A stretch of DNA of 38,316 bases from JBBRCX01 sp038204465 (GCA_038204465.1 JBBRCX010000042.1:1-38316); one strand, 5' to 3'; shown: positions 8,495-17,458, numbered from the stretch's first letter. The notes: generated by a model not told the origin, from the letters alone. Program-made: numbers and translations.

Positions 8495-8515
8495 GCAGGG
8501 GCGGGGACGCCCGTG
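8495..8515. repeat. Degenerate copy of the CACGGGCG palindrome
   Basis: GCAGGGGCG, four bases, then CGCCCGTG resembles the three better copies at 15703, 23808 and 36237, with one mismatch and one extra spacer base. It lies in the gap between the GT2 gene and the next membrane protein. Confidence 0.4.
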
Positions 8516-8558
8516 AGTTGTGGGTCTCATCATTTCCAAGTTTTCTATTCTCTGAATC

Positions 8559-11195
8559 ATGGCTGCGACTCAAGTACAGCGCGTACCGCGGATCGAAGAA
8601 GCGGCGGGGCAGGCCTACGGGGCGCGGAGCGCAGGGGGACGCGCGACGCTCGGGCCGCTGTTGCTCTGCCTGGGGATCGCGCTGGTGATGATGTCGCCTT
8701 ACGCGTCGAGCCGTCTCGCGGAATCGACTGCGTCGGACCTGGAAGCGCATGTCTCCGGCGTGGTCGAGGCGCGCGCGGCGCTGCTGGAAGGACAGTTTCC
8801 ACTGCGCGTGGCGCCGCTGGAGAACGAGCGGGTCCGTTATCCGCTGCTCAGCTACTACGGCAACTTCCCGTACACGCTGGGCGGGCTGCTGTGCCTCATC
8901 CCGGGCGTGAATCCTTATACCGCGTGGAAGCTGGTCAACCTTCTGGCCCTGACCGCGGGCGGGTTCTTCACCTACCGGTGCGCGTACGCCGCAACCCGGC
9001 ATGTTTTTGCTTCCGCAATTGCGGGAGTTGTGTTCATGACCGCGCCGTACATGTGGACCGATCTTCACGCGCGATTCGCATTCACCGAGACTGTTGCGTT
9101 CAACCTGTTGCCGCTGGTCTTCTATTTCGCTTCCCGATGCTTCGCGTCACGGCGGTGGGGGCACGTGTTGGTAGGCGGGGTTGCGTGGAGCTTGCTGGCG
9201 CTGTCGCACAACATTGGGTACCTGTACGGGTCGCTGTTCTTCGGGATGTATTTTCTGTCGCGCTTTCGCCCGGAGAAGAAGGCGATCGCGCGGATGACGC
9301 GGGTGGGTTTGAGCTATGCGCTGGGCCTGGTATTGACGCTTTGGTTCCTGGCGCCGCAACTGCAGACGGTGAAGCTGCTGCGCGTCGCGGGCGAAGGCAC
9401 ACCTACGGGCGGTGAACGGCTCACGCATCTGCACATCCTTTTTTCACCGGTTTTGGCGACCCCGCTGGAATCGAACACGCCGCGACTCGGACTTCAGATA
9501 GGCTGGCCGGTGCTGGCGGCGGCGATTCTCGCCCTGGTGTCGTGCTTCACGCGGCGCGTTCGTGGAGCAAGGCGCTGGGAAATGCTGCGCCTGGTGGTGT
9601 TCTTCGGCCTGAGCGTCTTGCTGGTGGCGATGCCATCTTCATGGTGGAGGAAGCTGCCACCGATTCTGTACTACGTACAGTCCAGTTACCGCCTGCTGGC
9701 GTTTGTGACGCTTTTTGGCGCGCTGCTCGGCGCCCACGCGCTGGCGATCGGACTCAAGGATCGTCTGCGGCCAATGGTGATGCCGATTGGGTGCGCGGTG
9801 TTGGCGTTGGCGAGCCTTTCGTATTTTCCGCACCATGCGAAGCTGCCGCGCAAGGCGCTGACGAAGGTGATTGCGGCGCCGGACATGGGGAACAACGGCG
9901 CGCGAAGCAATTACCTGTTGTCTTACGCCGGCAGCGCCATCACGAGCTGGTTCCACCCTGAGCTGGATCTGGCTCTGCCTGAGTATGGGTTCGTGCGCGA
10001 GGGAAGGCTCTCGTCCGCGGGCGTCCTGCCGATTCCGACGCCGCTCCCGGGCGGCACGCTTGTGGTTCAAGGCGCGGTGCCGTCGGAGTATCGGCAAGCG
10101 CCGGTGCTGAGCGTCGGATTCGACGGTCGAGCGGTGCAGACAGCGACGCTGGAAGTGGGCAAGCCGTTTGAAGCGAGGTTCGCTTTAGGCGAAGAGCCGT
10201 TCACGCACCGGCCGACGTCGCTGCGACTTCAGGCGGATTCATATGTGGACCCGGCGGCCGGGATGGCGTTCGACGTTCATCACATTCGCTTTGAGTATCC
10301 GATTCGGAGCGATCGTGTTCTGGTGAGCGCGGGTGAGGCGAAGGGGCGGACAGAGTATGGGAAGAACACGCGCTGCACCGTGGTGGCGAGCGACCCCACT
10401 TTGCTGCAGTTGCCGGTGCTGTATTACCCGGGCATGCTGCGCGTGAGTGACAATGGCAAGCCGGCCGATTGGGGCAACCTGGGACCGTGGCTGGCGGTTC
10501 GATTGGCGCCAGGCAAGCATCGGATCAAGGCGACTTTTGCCGGCGCGGGCGGCGCGAATCTCGCGAGCGGCATCGCCTGGGGCGTGGTGCTCGCTGGAGG
10601 GCTGATGCTCTGCGTGCGGCGGCTGCGGCGCAGGCGGGTCGTGGTTTGGCGGGGCCGACCGGTTTTCACGGCGCGGCTGGCAGGGGTGAGTTTCGCGGTG
10701 TTCGCGGCTATATTGGCTTCGCGGCCGCTGTACGCGAAGGTCTCCCGGCTGCTGAGGCATCGGTTGGATTGCACGTATGCCGCGTCGCGACCGAGTCCGG
10801 GCATCTTTCAACTGGACAATGCGTTCGACGGGGATGACGCGACGGCGTGGGCCGTGCCCGGCGCGGAGCCGGTTGTCGTGACCATCACGCCAAAGGCGCC
10901 TGCGCGGCTGCAAAAGATCGTGCTGGACGCGCGGCAAACCGGCCTATACGAAACGTGGATGCAGGTTGATGCACAGCTTTACCTCAGTGGTCAGCGCGTC
11001 AGCGAGCAGCGGTTTTCGCTGACCGATGCGGACAAGCGGGCGTCGCAGGCGATCCAACTGACGCCGGTGACGGCTGACCGGATTGAGTTGCGTTTTTCCT
11101 CGCCGGTGACGGTGACGCGCGACGGCACGGCTCAAGTGGACCCGAGGTCGGTCAGTCCGGGGTATCGCGAAGTTGAGCTGATCTGGGAACGGTGA
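8559..11195 (+). CDS. Large membrane protein, PTPS-related/YfhO-like, with C-terminal discoidin-like domain
   Basis: The product has 878 residues. A first membrane helix near 28-48 is followed by DLEAHVSGVVEARAALLEGQ and then YPLLSYYGNFPYTLGG. This D-x-x-x-H ... L-x-x-G ... YG-x-F-P pattern is that of bacterial membrane proteins annotated as 6-pyruvoyl-tetrahydropterin-synthase-related or YfhO-like, which carry a GT-C-type fold. About ten more helices run to residue ~430, then a soluble beta-rich part, and a late helix pair at ~670-725. The last ~130 residues (FQLDNAFDGDDATAWAVPGA ... RIELRFSS) look like an F5/8-type-C carbohydrate-binding sandwich. The sugar-binding domain suggests it grips the glycan outside the membrane. 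It ends 7 nt before the epimerase gene, so the two are probably co-transcribed. Enzymatic role inferred, not shown. Confidence 0.6.
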   Translation: MAATQVQRVPRIEEAAGQAYGARSAGGRATLGPLLLCLGIALVMMSPYASSRLAESTASDLEAHVSGVVEARAALLEGQFPLRVAPLENERVRYPLLSYYGNFPYTLGGLLCLIPGVNPYTAWKLVNLLALTAGGFFTYRCAYAATRHVFASAIAGVVFMTAPYMWTDLHARFAFTETVAFNLLPLVFYFASRCFASRRWGHVLVGGVAWSLLALSHNIGYLYGSLFFGMYFLSRFRPEKKAIARMTRVGLSYALGLVLTLWFLAPQLQTVKLLRVAGEGTPTGGERLTHLHILFSPVLATPLESNTPRLGLQIGWPVLAAAILALVSCFTRRVRGARRWEMLRLVVFFGLSVLLVAMPSSWWRKLPPILYYVQSSYRLLAFVTLFGALLGAHALAIGLKDRLRPMVMPIGCAVLALASLSYFPHHAKLPRKALTKVIAAPDMGNNGARSNYLLSYAGSAITSWFHPELDLALPEYGFVREGRLSSAGVLPIPTPLPGGTLVVQGAVPSEYRQAPVLSVGFDGRAVQTATLEVGKPFEARFALGEEPFTHRPTSLRLQADSYVDPAAGMAFDVHHIRFEYPIRSDRVLVSAGEAKGRTEYGKNTRCTVVASDPTLLQLPVLYYPGMLRVSDNGKPADWGNLGPWLAVRLAPGKHRIKATFAGAGGANLASGIAWGVVLAGGLMLCVRRLRRRRVVVWRGRPVFTARLAGVSFAVFAAILASRPLYAKVSRLLRHRLDCTYAASRPSPGIFQLDNAFDGDDATAWAVPGAEPVVVTITPKAPARLQKIVLDARQTGLYETWMQVDAQLYLSGQRVSEQRFSLTDADKRASQAIQLTPVTADRIELRFSSPVTVTRDGTAQVDPRSVSPGYREVELIWER

Positions 11196-11202
11196 AACAG
11201 GC

Positions 11203-12246
11203 ATGAGTCGCTATCTCGTGACCGGCGGGGCCGGATTCATCGGCAGCAACCTCGTGGATCGGCTGCTGGCCGACCGGCACGAGGTTACCGCGTACGACAA
11301 CCTCTCGACCGGGCAGATCGATTTTCTGAAAACTGCGCGGTGGAGCGCGAACTTCCGGCTGGTCGAAGGGGACATGCTCGACCTGGAGAAGCTGACCGCG
11401 ATCGCGAAGGGCCACGATTTTGTCTTTCACTTTGCCGCCAATGCCGACGTGAGATCCGGCACGGAGCACCCGCGGCGCGACCTCGAGCAGAACACGATTG
11501 CCACCTACAACGTGTTGGAGGCGATGCGTGCGAACGGAATCAAGGAGATCGGATTCTCTTCGACGGGTTCGATCTACGGCGAAGCGAAGGTCGTTCCGAC
11601 GCCCGAGCACTGTCCGTTTCCAATCCAGACATCGCTTTACGGCGCGAGCAAACTGGCGGGCGAGGGGCTCATCGCGGCATACGCGGCGGGCTTTGGGTTC
11701 CGCGCGTTTATCTTCCGGTTCGTGTCGATCCTGGGCGAGCGCTATTCGCACGGGCACGTGTTCGACTTCTACCGGCAGCTCACGACCCATCCCGGGCACA
11801 TCAAGGTGCTGGGGAATGGAAAGCAGCGCAAGAGCTACCTTTACGTGCAGGACTGCATGGATGCGATCTGCACCGTGATTGCCAAGGCCAGCGAGCCGGT
11901 AAACATCTACAATCTGGGGACGGAAGAGTACTGCGAGGTGAACGACTCGCTCGGCTGGATCTGCCAAAAGCTGGGCGTGACGCCGGAGCGGCAATACAGC
12001 GGCGGCGACCGCGGGTGGATCGGAGACAATCCGTTCATCTTTCTGGATACCGCGAAGGTTCGCTCGCTGGGGTGGAAGCCGAAGCTGAGCATCCGCGAGG
12101 GCATTGAGAAGACGGTCGATTACCTCCAGGCGAACCCGTGGCTTTTCGAGCGCCGCCAGGCCGGCGCACGATTCGATTTGCAAGATGAAGAATTGCGTGT
12201 TTCGCAAGATCGACGGCGTCCAGGTGAAGGCGAACATGGTCTCTGA
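11203..12246 (+). CDS. NAD-dependent epimerase/dehydratase (extended SDR)
   Basis: The 347-residue protein begins MSRYLVTGGAGFIGSNLVDR, the Rossmann GxxGxxG of extended SDRs. It has D31 of the YDNLSTG element after beta-2 (NAD preference), HFAANADV, a serine in FSSTGSIYG and the catalytic SLYGASKLAGE (Y-x-x-x-K). Length and order match nucleotide-sugar epimerases and dehydratases such as UDP-glucose 4-epimerase relatives or GDP/ADP-heptose epimerases. Where UDP-Gal epimerases have a conserved sugar-binding NPYG, this has FRFVSILGERYSHG, like many uncharacterised glycan-locus epimerases. In the context of heptose genes a C4 or C6 epimerisation of an activated sugar is plausible, but the substrate is open. 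It follows the membrane protein by 7 nt and precedes the dehydrogenase by 36 nt. Confidence 0.8.
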   Translation: MSRYLVTGGAGFIGSNLVDRLLADRHEVTAYDNLSTGQIDFLKTARWSANFRLVEGDMLDLEKLTAIAKGHDFVFHFAANADVRSGTEHPRRDLEQNTIATYNVLEAMRANGIKEIGFSSTGSIYGEAKVVPTPEHCPFPIQTSLYGASKLAGEGLIAAYAAGFGFRAFIFRFVSILGERYSHGHVFDFYRQLTTHPGHIKVLGNGKQRKSYLYVQDCMDAICTVIAKASEPVNIYNLGTEEYCEVNDSLGWICQKLGVTPERQYSGGDRGWIGDNPFIFLDTAKVRSLGWKPKLSIREGIEKTVDYLQANPWLFERRQAGARFDLQDEELRVSQDRRRPGEGEHGL

Positions 12247-12282
12247 GGACGATGCACTGCTCAGCCCCGCAGCCGGGGCGGG

Positions 12283-13581
12283 ATGGGGATCATGAAAGTC
12301 GCGGTTTGCGGGCTGTGGCATCTCGGGTGCGTGACGGCCGCCTGCCTTTCCAACGCCGGGAACCAGGTGGTTGGGCTGGACGTGGAAGAGGACGTGGTGG
12401 CGGCGCTGAAACTGGCCAAGCCTCCGTTGGAGGAACCGGGACTGTCGGACCTGATCGCGGGCGAGCTGCTGGCGGGGCGGCTTTCATTTACGAATGATCC
12501 GGCATTTGCGCTGCGCGACGCGGAGGTGCTGTGGGTCGCGTTCGACACTCCGGTCAATGAGCGCGATGAAGCCGACGTCAATTTCGTCCGGGCGCGGCTG
12601 GAGGCGATCAGGGACCACATTCGGCCGGGCACGCTGGTGCTGATCTCTTCACAGGTGCCGGTCGGCTTTACGCGCTCGCTGCGGATCGACTGGGCGGGAA
12701 AGAACCTGAAGTACGCGTATTCACCGGAGAATTTGCGGCTGGGGCGGGCAATCGAAGCATTTCGCAGGCCTGAGCGGGTGATCATCGGCCTGGACAACGC
12801 GGCCGACCGACCCCGGCTTGCCGAGCTGTTCATGGCGTTTTGCACGCGAATCGAATGGATGTCGCTGGAATCGGCGGAGATGACCAAGCATGCGTTGAAC
12901 GCGTTCCTGGCGGTGTCGGTCACCTTCATCAACGAGTTGGCGCGGCTGTGCGAGGCGGTGGGGGCGGACGCGAAAGAAGTCGAGCGAGGCTTAAAGAGCG
13001 AGGGCCGCATTGGCCCCAAGGCCTATCTCGCGCCGGGAGCGGCGTTCGCGGGCGGGACATTGGCGCGCGACGTGCGGTTCCTGGTGCGCTTTGGCGAGCA
13101 ACACGGGATCGACACGCCGCTGCTTGGGGGAATCCTTGCCAGCAACGATCAGCACAAGAGCTGGACGTGCGACAAGGTGCAGCAGTTGCTCGACGGCATC
13201 AGCGATCCGGTTGTCGCGGTGCTCGGGCTGACGTACAAGCCCGGCACGAACACGCTGCGCCGCTCGGCGGCGGTGGAACTGTGCGGATGGCTTCACCAGA
13301 AGGGGGTGAAGATCCAGGCGCACGATCCGGCGATCCGCGAGCTGCCGGCGGAACTCAATGGCAATCTCAGTCTCAAGCTGGTCGCGGCGGATGCGCTGCG
13401 CGACGCCGACGTGGCCGTCATCGCAACCGAGTGGCCTCATTATCGGGCGATGCGCGCGGAGGAGTTTGTGTCGGCAATGCGGCGGGCGGTGGTGATCGAT
13501 CAGAACTGGTTCCTGGCCGAAGCGTTGGCCTCGGATCCGCGGATCCGCTACATCGCGACCGGCAAGGGCGCCGGCGTGTAA
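12283..13581 (+). CDS. Nucleotide-sugar dehydrogenase-family protein lacking the catalytic cysteine
   Basis: The 432 residues have the three-part architecture of UDP-glucose/GDP-mannose dehydrogenases. The NAD site is VAVCGLWHLGCVTAACL, with W-H-L-G in place of the usual G-Y-V-G; then SSQVPVGFTRSL, YSPENLRLG, and the central helix EMTKHALNAF with the conserved Lys202 and Asn206. The C-terminal domain begins at VLGLTYKPGTNTLRRSA. The catalytic cysteine motif, normally FGGSCFPKD, reads FAGGTLARD at residues 255-263, so Cys is Thr259 and Lys is Arg262. Family enzymes oxidise C6 twice through a thiohemiacetal on that Cys, so this one cannot use the standard second step. It may stop at the aldehyde, act on another position, or be non-oxidising. 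An ATG at 12292 with GGGG just upstream is an equally good start. Confidence 0.85.
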   Translation: MGIMKVAVCGLWHLGCVTAACLSNAGNQVVGLDVEEDVVAALKLAKPPLEEPGLSDLIAGELLAGRLSFTNDPAFALRDAEVLWVAFDTPVNERDEADVNFVRARLEAIRDHIRPGTLVLISSQVPVGFTRSLRIDWAGKNLKYAYSPENLRLGRAIEAFRRPERVIIGLDNAADRPRLAELFMAFCTRIEWMSLESAEMTKHALNAFLAVSVTFINELARLCEAVGADAKEVERGLKSEGRIGPKAYLAPGAAFAGGTLARDVRFLVRFGEQHGIDTPLLGGILASNDQHKSWTCDKVQQLLDGISDPVVAVLGLTYKPGTNTLRRSAAVELCGWLHQKGVKIQAHDPAIRELPAELNGNLSLKLVAADALRDADVAVIATEWPHYRAMRAEEFVSAMRRAVVIDQNWFLAEALASDPRIRYIATGKGAGV

Positions 13582-13628
13582 AACCTGCGACTCAACGGAT
13601 GGGCTGAGCCTCACGGAAAGAGGAAGGC

Positions 13629-14489
13629 ATGGAACTGTCAGGTCGTCGAGCGATCGTCACGGGGGCGAATCGAGGGTTGGGCCGCTCAATCGCCGAAAGC
13701 TTTGTCAAAGCAGGCGCGAGCGTGCTGATCACCGCGCGGGATGAGTCGCTGCTGGAGCAGGCGCGGGGGGAATTGGCGGGGCTTGCCAGGGCGGGTCAGC
13801 AGGTGCAGGCGTTGAGCGGGGACGTGTCCGATCCGGAGCACTGCGCGGCGGCGGTGGCACTGATGCGCGAGATGCCGGGCGACGCGACGGTGCTGGTGAA
13901 CAATGCGGGGATTCTCGGGCCGACCGGCGCAATTGAGGAGATCGACTGGACGCAATGGGTGGAGGCGGTGCGGATCAACCTGTTCGGCACGGTGCTGATG
14001 TGCCGGGCGATCATCCCGATGTTTCGCAAGCGCGGGTACGGGAAGATCATCAACCTGTCCGGCGGAGGCGCGACCTCGCCGATGCCGCGATTCAGTCCGT
14101 ACGCGGCATCGAAGGCGGCGGTCGTGCGCCTGACGGAGACGATGGCGGAGGAACTGAAGGAAGTGCACGTCGACGTAAATGCGATTGCGCCGGGCGCGGT
14201 CAACACGCGGATCCTTGACGAGGTGCTCGAGGCCGGACCGGAAAAGGTGGGGAAAGCGTTTTACGAGAAATCGCTCAAGCAGCGGGAGGAAGGGGGCGCG
14301 CCGCCGGAGAAGGGCGCGGCGCTGTCGGTGTTCCTGGCGTCCGCGGCAAGTGACGGCATCAGCGGGCGGCTGATCAGCGCGGTCTGGGACGATTGGATCA
14401 ACCTGCCTAAGCGCAGGGAGCAGCTGGAAAAGAGCGACGTTTACACGCTGCGGCGGATCGTGCCGAAGGAGCGGGGACTCCAGTGGTGA
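13629..14489 (+). CDS. Classical SDR oxidoreductase
   Basis: The 286-residue protein starts at an ATG preceded by GAGGAAGG. It has the classical short-chain dehydrogenase set: TGANRGLG near residues 11-18 (cofactor loop; an Arg follows), NNAG, INLSGGG carrying the catalytic Ser region, and SPYAASKAA with the Y-x-x-x-K pair. A Pro-Gly after the active site (IAPGAVNT) is the usual lid start. The tail is longer than in a minimal SDR and ends VPKERGLQW. Classical SDRs reduce or oxidise a ketone or alcohol with NAD(P). Sitting between a nucleotide-sugar dehydrogenase and a Gfo/Idh protein, it most likely acts on a sugar intermediate, but a lipid substrate cannot be excluded. Confidence 0.8.
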   Translation: MELSGRRAIVTGANRGLGRSIAESFVKAGASVLITARDESLLEQARGELAGLARAGQQVQALSGDVSDPEHCAAAVALMREMPGDATVLVNNAGILGPTGAIEEIDWTQWVEAVRINLFGTVLMCRAIIPMFRKRGYGKIINLSGGGATSPMPRFSPYAASKAAVVRLTETMAEELKEVHVDVNAIAPGAVNTRILDEVLEAGPEKVGKAFYEKSLKQREEGGAPPEKGAALSVFLASAASDGISGRLISAVWDDWINLPKRREQLEKSDVYTLRRIVPKERGLQW

Positions 14490-14589
14490 GCGTTTGCCGG
14501 CATCGGCTCACAACCGCTCACAGGCGATTCACCGAAGCATGGCTGAATAGCCCCGGACAAGTAAGAATCATTCCCCTCTCAACACGTTC

Positions 14590-15618
14590 ATGAAATCACT
14601 ACGAATCGGCATCGTGGGGTGCGGCCTGATCGGCAACAAGCGGGCCAGGTCGATGACGGGGCATCGGCTCATCGCGGTAGCCGATAAGGATCTTTCGCGG
14701 GCGGAGCAACTCGCGCGGCAATATCCGGGTTGCACGGCGCTGGCGGACTGGCAGGCGCTGGTTCGGCGCGAGGATATCGATCTGGTTGTCGTCGCGACGA
14801 CCAACGACATGCTGGCGCCGGTGACGCTCGAGGCGGTTCGCCATGGAAAGCACGTGCTGGTGGAGAAGCCGGCGGCGCGGAGCGCGGCAGAAATCGAGCC
14901 GGTGGTGAGGGCGGCGAAGGACGCCGGGGTCATTGTAAAAGTGGGCTTCAATCACCGATTCCATCCGGCGTTCATCAGGGCCAGGGAGATTTTCGACACG
15001 GGGGCGCTGGGCGAGATGATGTTCGTCCGCGCCCGCTATGGGCATGGCGGGCGCCTGGGGATGGAGAAGGAATGGCGGGGAAATCCCGAAATCGCGGGGG
15101 GCGGGGAGATGCTGGACCAGGGCGTGCACCTGATCGATCTGTCGCGCTGGTTCCTGGGAGACTTTGTCGAGGTGCAGGGCGCGGTGGGCACGTTCTACTG
15201 GGACTGGCCGGTGGAAGACAACGGCTTCGCGCTGCTGCGGACGGCGGGCGGGCAGGTGGCGTGGCTGCACGCGAGCTGCACGGAGTGGAAGAACCTGTTC
15301 AGCTTCGAGCTGTATGGGCGCGACGGCAAGCTCGCCATCGACGGGCTGGGGGGAAGCTATGGGCTGGAGCGGCTGGCATACTACAAGATGCTGCCGCAAA
15401 TGGGTCCGCCGGAGACGACGATCTGGGAATACCCGGGAGAGGACCGCTCGTGGAACGTGGAGTTCGCATACCTGCTGGATTGCATTGAGCTTCGCCGGCA
15501 GCCAAGCGGCAATCTCGAGGACGCGCTGGCTACGTTGCGAGCGATTGGGGAGTTGTATAAAGCATCTGGAAAGAATGATTTACCGCGAAGGCGCGAAGGC
15601 GCGAAGAGCAAGCAGTAA
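14590..15618 (+). CDS. Gfo/Idh/MocA family oxidoreductase
   Basis: The 342-residue protein begins MKSLRIGIVGCGLIGNKRA, the N-terminal dinucleotide fold of this family. It has VVVATTNDML, the hallmark EKPAARS (E-K-P, residues about 95-98, lysine catalytic), NHRFHP, and the second-domain motif GGEMLDQGVHLIDLSRW, in which Asp and His line the active site (D-x-G-x-H-x-x-D). Family members oxidise or reduce a sugar or inositol hydroxyl with a tightly bound NAD(P). Gene position makes a keto-sugar or sugar-nucleotide substrate likely. The last ~15 residues are Arg/Lys-rich and poorly ordered. No RBS of note; the 100-base upstream gap is featureless. Confidence 0.85.
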   Translation: MKSLRIGIVGCGLIGNKRARSMTGHRLIAVADKDLSRAEQLARQYPGCTALADWQALVRREDIDLVVVATTNDMLAPVTLEAVRHGKHVLVEKPAARSAAEIEPVVRAAKDAGVIVKVGFNHRFHPAFIRAREIFDTGALGEMMFVRARYGHGGRLGMEKEWRGNPEIAGGGEMLDQGVHLIDLSRWFLGDFVEVQGAVGTFYWDWPVEDNGFALLRTAGGQVAWLHASCTEWKNLFSFELYGRDGKLAIDGLGGSYGLERLAYYKMLPQMGPPETTIWEYPGEDRSWNVEFAYLLDCIELRRQPSGNLEDALATLRAIGELYKASGKNDLPRRREGAKSKQ

Positions 15619-15702
15619 CATTTGTGCGCGGCGCACGCCCGGACCGGCGATGCGAGGGGGAGAGCCGGGATACGTGGAGTTGCTTTCGTGTTGGTGTGTT
15701 CA

Positions 15703-15723
15703 GCACGGGCGGGACGCCCGTGC
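15703..15723. repeat. Intergenic palindrome, best copy of the CACGGGCG/CGCCCGTG repeat
   Basis: Arms GCACGGGCG and CGCCCGTGC are perfect inverted repeats of nine bases separated by GGA, followed by CACAATG. It lies in the 199-base gap before the heptose kinase. The same core recurs at 23808 and 36237, always between genes, as a REP-like element would. Confidence 0.75.
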
Positions 15724-15817
15724 CACAATGTGTTGCGTCGTGGGTGGTGATTGGCCATTTTGCACGGTGCGGGGCGGGTGATATCGTAGGCATGGTTGGA
15801 GGCCGCCGGAGAAGCTC

Positions 15818-16798
15818 ATGATTATCACGCGTAGCCCGCTGCGCATTTCGCTGGGTGGGGGCGGGACGGATCTGCCCTCCTACTACAAGCGTCACAGCGG
15901 GTTTCTCATCGCGGCGGCGATCGACAAGTTCGTCTACATCACGCTCCATCAGACGTTCCAGCCGGGGCTCATCATCAAGTATTCCAAGATGGAGCACTGC
16001 CAGAGCATCGACGAGGTGCAGCATCCCATCATCCGCGAGGCGCTGCGGCTGGTGGGGATCTGCGACCCGCACCTGGAGATGACCAGCATGGCGGACATCC
16101 CGGCGGGCACGGGGCTGGGCTCGTCCGGGAGCTTCACGACCGCACTGCTGAAGGCGCTTCACGCGTACAAGAAAAACATCGTGCACCCGCAGGAACTGGC
16201 GGAGCAGGCTTGCCAGATCGAGATCGAGCGGCTGAAGGAGCCGATTGGCAAGCAGGACCAGTACATCGCGGCGTATGGCGGGCTGACGTGTTTCCAGTTC
16301 CTTCCGAACGGTCACGTGGAGGCGGCACCGCTGAAGATCGACCCGGAGACGCTGTACAACCTGGAGGACAATCTGCTGCTGTTTTTCACCGGGTACAGCC
16401 GGGCGGCGGGAAGCATTCTGAAGGAGCAGGACGAGAAGAGCCGCCAGAGCAACAAGGACATGACGGACAATCTCCACTACGTGAAAGACCTGGGTTACCA
16501 GAGCCAGGAGGCGCTGGAGGTGGGGGACCTTCACAAGTTCGGGGAGCTGATGAACGTGCACTGGGAGCGCAAGAAGCACCGCAGCGGCGGGATGAGCAAC
16601 CCGGACATCGACCGCTGGTACAAGCTCGCGATGGAGAACGGCGCGCTGGGCGGCAAACTGATCGGCGCCGGGGGCGGCGGCTTCCTGATGTTCTACGCCG
16701 ACGACAAGACGAAGCTGCGGCATGCGCTGACGCAGGGCGGGCTGCGCGAAGTGCGATTCCGCTTCGACTTCGAGGGTACCAAAGTCGTCATCCAGTGA
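15818..16798 (+). CDS. hddA: GHMP kinase, D-glycero-alpha-D-manno-heptose 7-phosphate kinase-like
   Basis: The 326-residue protein begins MIITRSPLRISLGGGGTDLP, the sugar-binding motif 1 of the heptose kinase branch of GHMP kinases. Motif 2 is IPAGTGLGSSGS at residues ~94-105 (phosphate loop), and motif 3 is LIGAGGGGFLMF near the C-terminus. KEPIGKQDQY precedes the conserved YGG. These are the features of HddA, which phosphorylates D-glycero-D-manno-heptose 7-phosphate at C1 to the alpha-1,7-bisphosphate in GDP-heptose synthesis. A GGAGAAG site sits four bases before the ATG. Homologous fucokinase/L-fucose-type enzymes share motifs, but the nearby isomerase, phosphatase and nucleotidyltransferase favour heptose. 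Confidence 0.85.
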   Translation: MIITRSPLRISLGGGGTDLPSYYKRHSGFLIAAAIDKFVYITLHQTFQPGLIIKYSKMEHCQSIDEVQHPIIREALRLVGICDPHLEMTSMADIPAGTGLGSSGSFTTALLKALHAYKKNIVHPQELAEQACQIEIERLKEPIGKQDQYIAAYGGLTCFQFLPNGHVEAAPLKIDPETLYNLEDNLLLFFTGYSRAAGSILKEQDEKSRQSNKDMTDNLHYVKDLGYQSQEALEVGDLHKFGELMNVHWERKKHRSGGMSNPDIDRWYKLAMENGALGGKLIGAGGGGFLMFYADDKTKLRHALTQGGLREVRFRFDFEGTKVVIQ

Positions 16799-16810
16799 GA
16801 CGGGAGCGCG

Positions 16811-17458
16811 ATGGGACTGGCTGTCGAAGTGGGGGTGCTGTCGTCCTTCAAGGATGAAGACCCCGACGGCGCGGAATGGTTGCGAGAGTGCCTGCAGAAG
16901 GTGAACAAGGCGCTGGTTCGCCATGGTCTGCCGACGCATGAAGAGCCGGAGGATCTGCCGGAGTTGCCCGCGCCGAGGGCCATGGGCGGTTTTCCGTACT
17001 CGTTTCTGCACCACCTGCGGCGCTTCGCCGCACATGCGTGGGAGTATCCCGGTCGCGAACCCGGGCCCTTCGCGGCCGATGCCGAGCCGGCGCAAGACGC
17101 GGTCGTGGAGAAGCAGACGGCGCGGATGGTGAGTCACCTGCTGTGCCACTCCGACGCCGAAGGCTTCTACGTGCCGATTGACTTCAGGCCGATCCTGGAA
17201 GGCGATGAAGAGGATCCGATTCCCGGCGGAGTTTTCGGATCGAGTTACCGGCTGCTCGAGGAGTTGATCAGCGTTGGCCCACGGCTGGGGGTCCGGCTCG
17301 AGATGAACGACCTGCCGGAGGAGGAAGCGGCACGGCTGGCGGAGGAGTCGAACTGGAGGGAGCACGGGCCATTGTCGATCGAGAGGATGGTCTGGTTCAC
17401 GCTCTTCGAAGCGGCGAAGGCGAGCATCGATCACGGCACCGCGATCTGCTTCATGTAA
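16811..17458 (+). CDS. Conserved-looking hypothetical protein, 215 residues, in the heptose operon
   Basis: The ATG at 16811 is preceded by GGGAGCGCG, 12 nt after the heptose kinase stop, so co-translation is likely. The protein is soluble, acidic (many Glu/Asp, pI clearly below 6 by inspection), and has no signal peptide or membrane helix. It starts MGLAVEVGVLSSFKDEDPDG, contains FPYSFLHHLRRFAAHAW, FYVPIDFRPILEG, FGSSYRLLEELISV and WFTLFEAAKASIDHGTAICFM. I do not recognise the family and assign no function. Its place between kinase and nucleotidyltransferase makes an accessory role in glycan synthesis plausible. Confidence 0.7.
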   Translation: MGLAVEVGVLSSFKDEDPDGAEWLRECLQKVNKALVRHGLPTHEEPEDLPELPAPRAMGGFPYSFLHHLRRFAAHAWEYPGREPGPFAADAEPAQDAVVEKQTARMVSHLLCHSDAEGFYVPIDFRPILEGDEEDPIPGGVFGSSYRLLEELISVGPRLGVRLEMNDLPEEEAARLAEESNWREHGPLSIERMVWFTLFEAAKASIDHGTAICFM

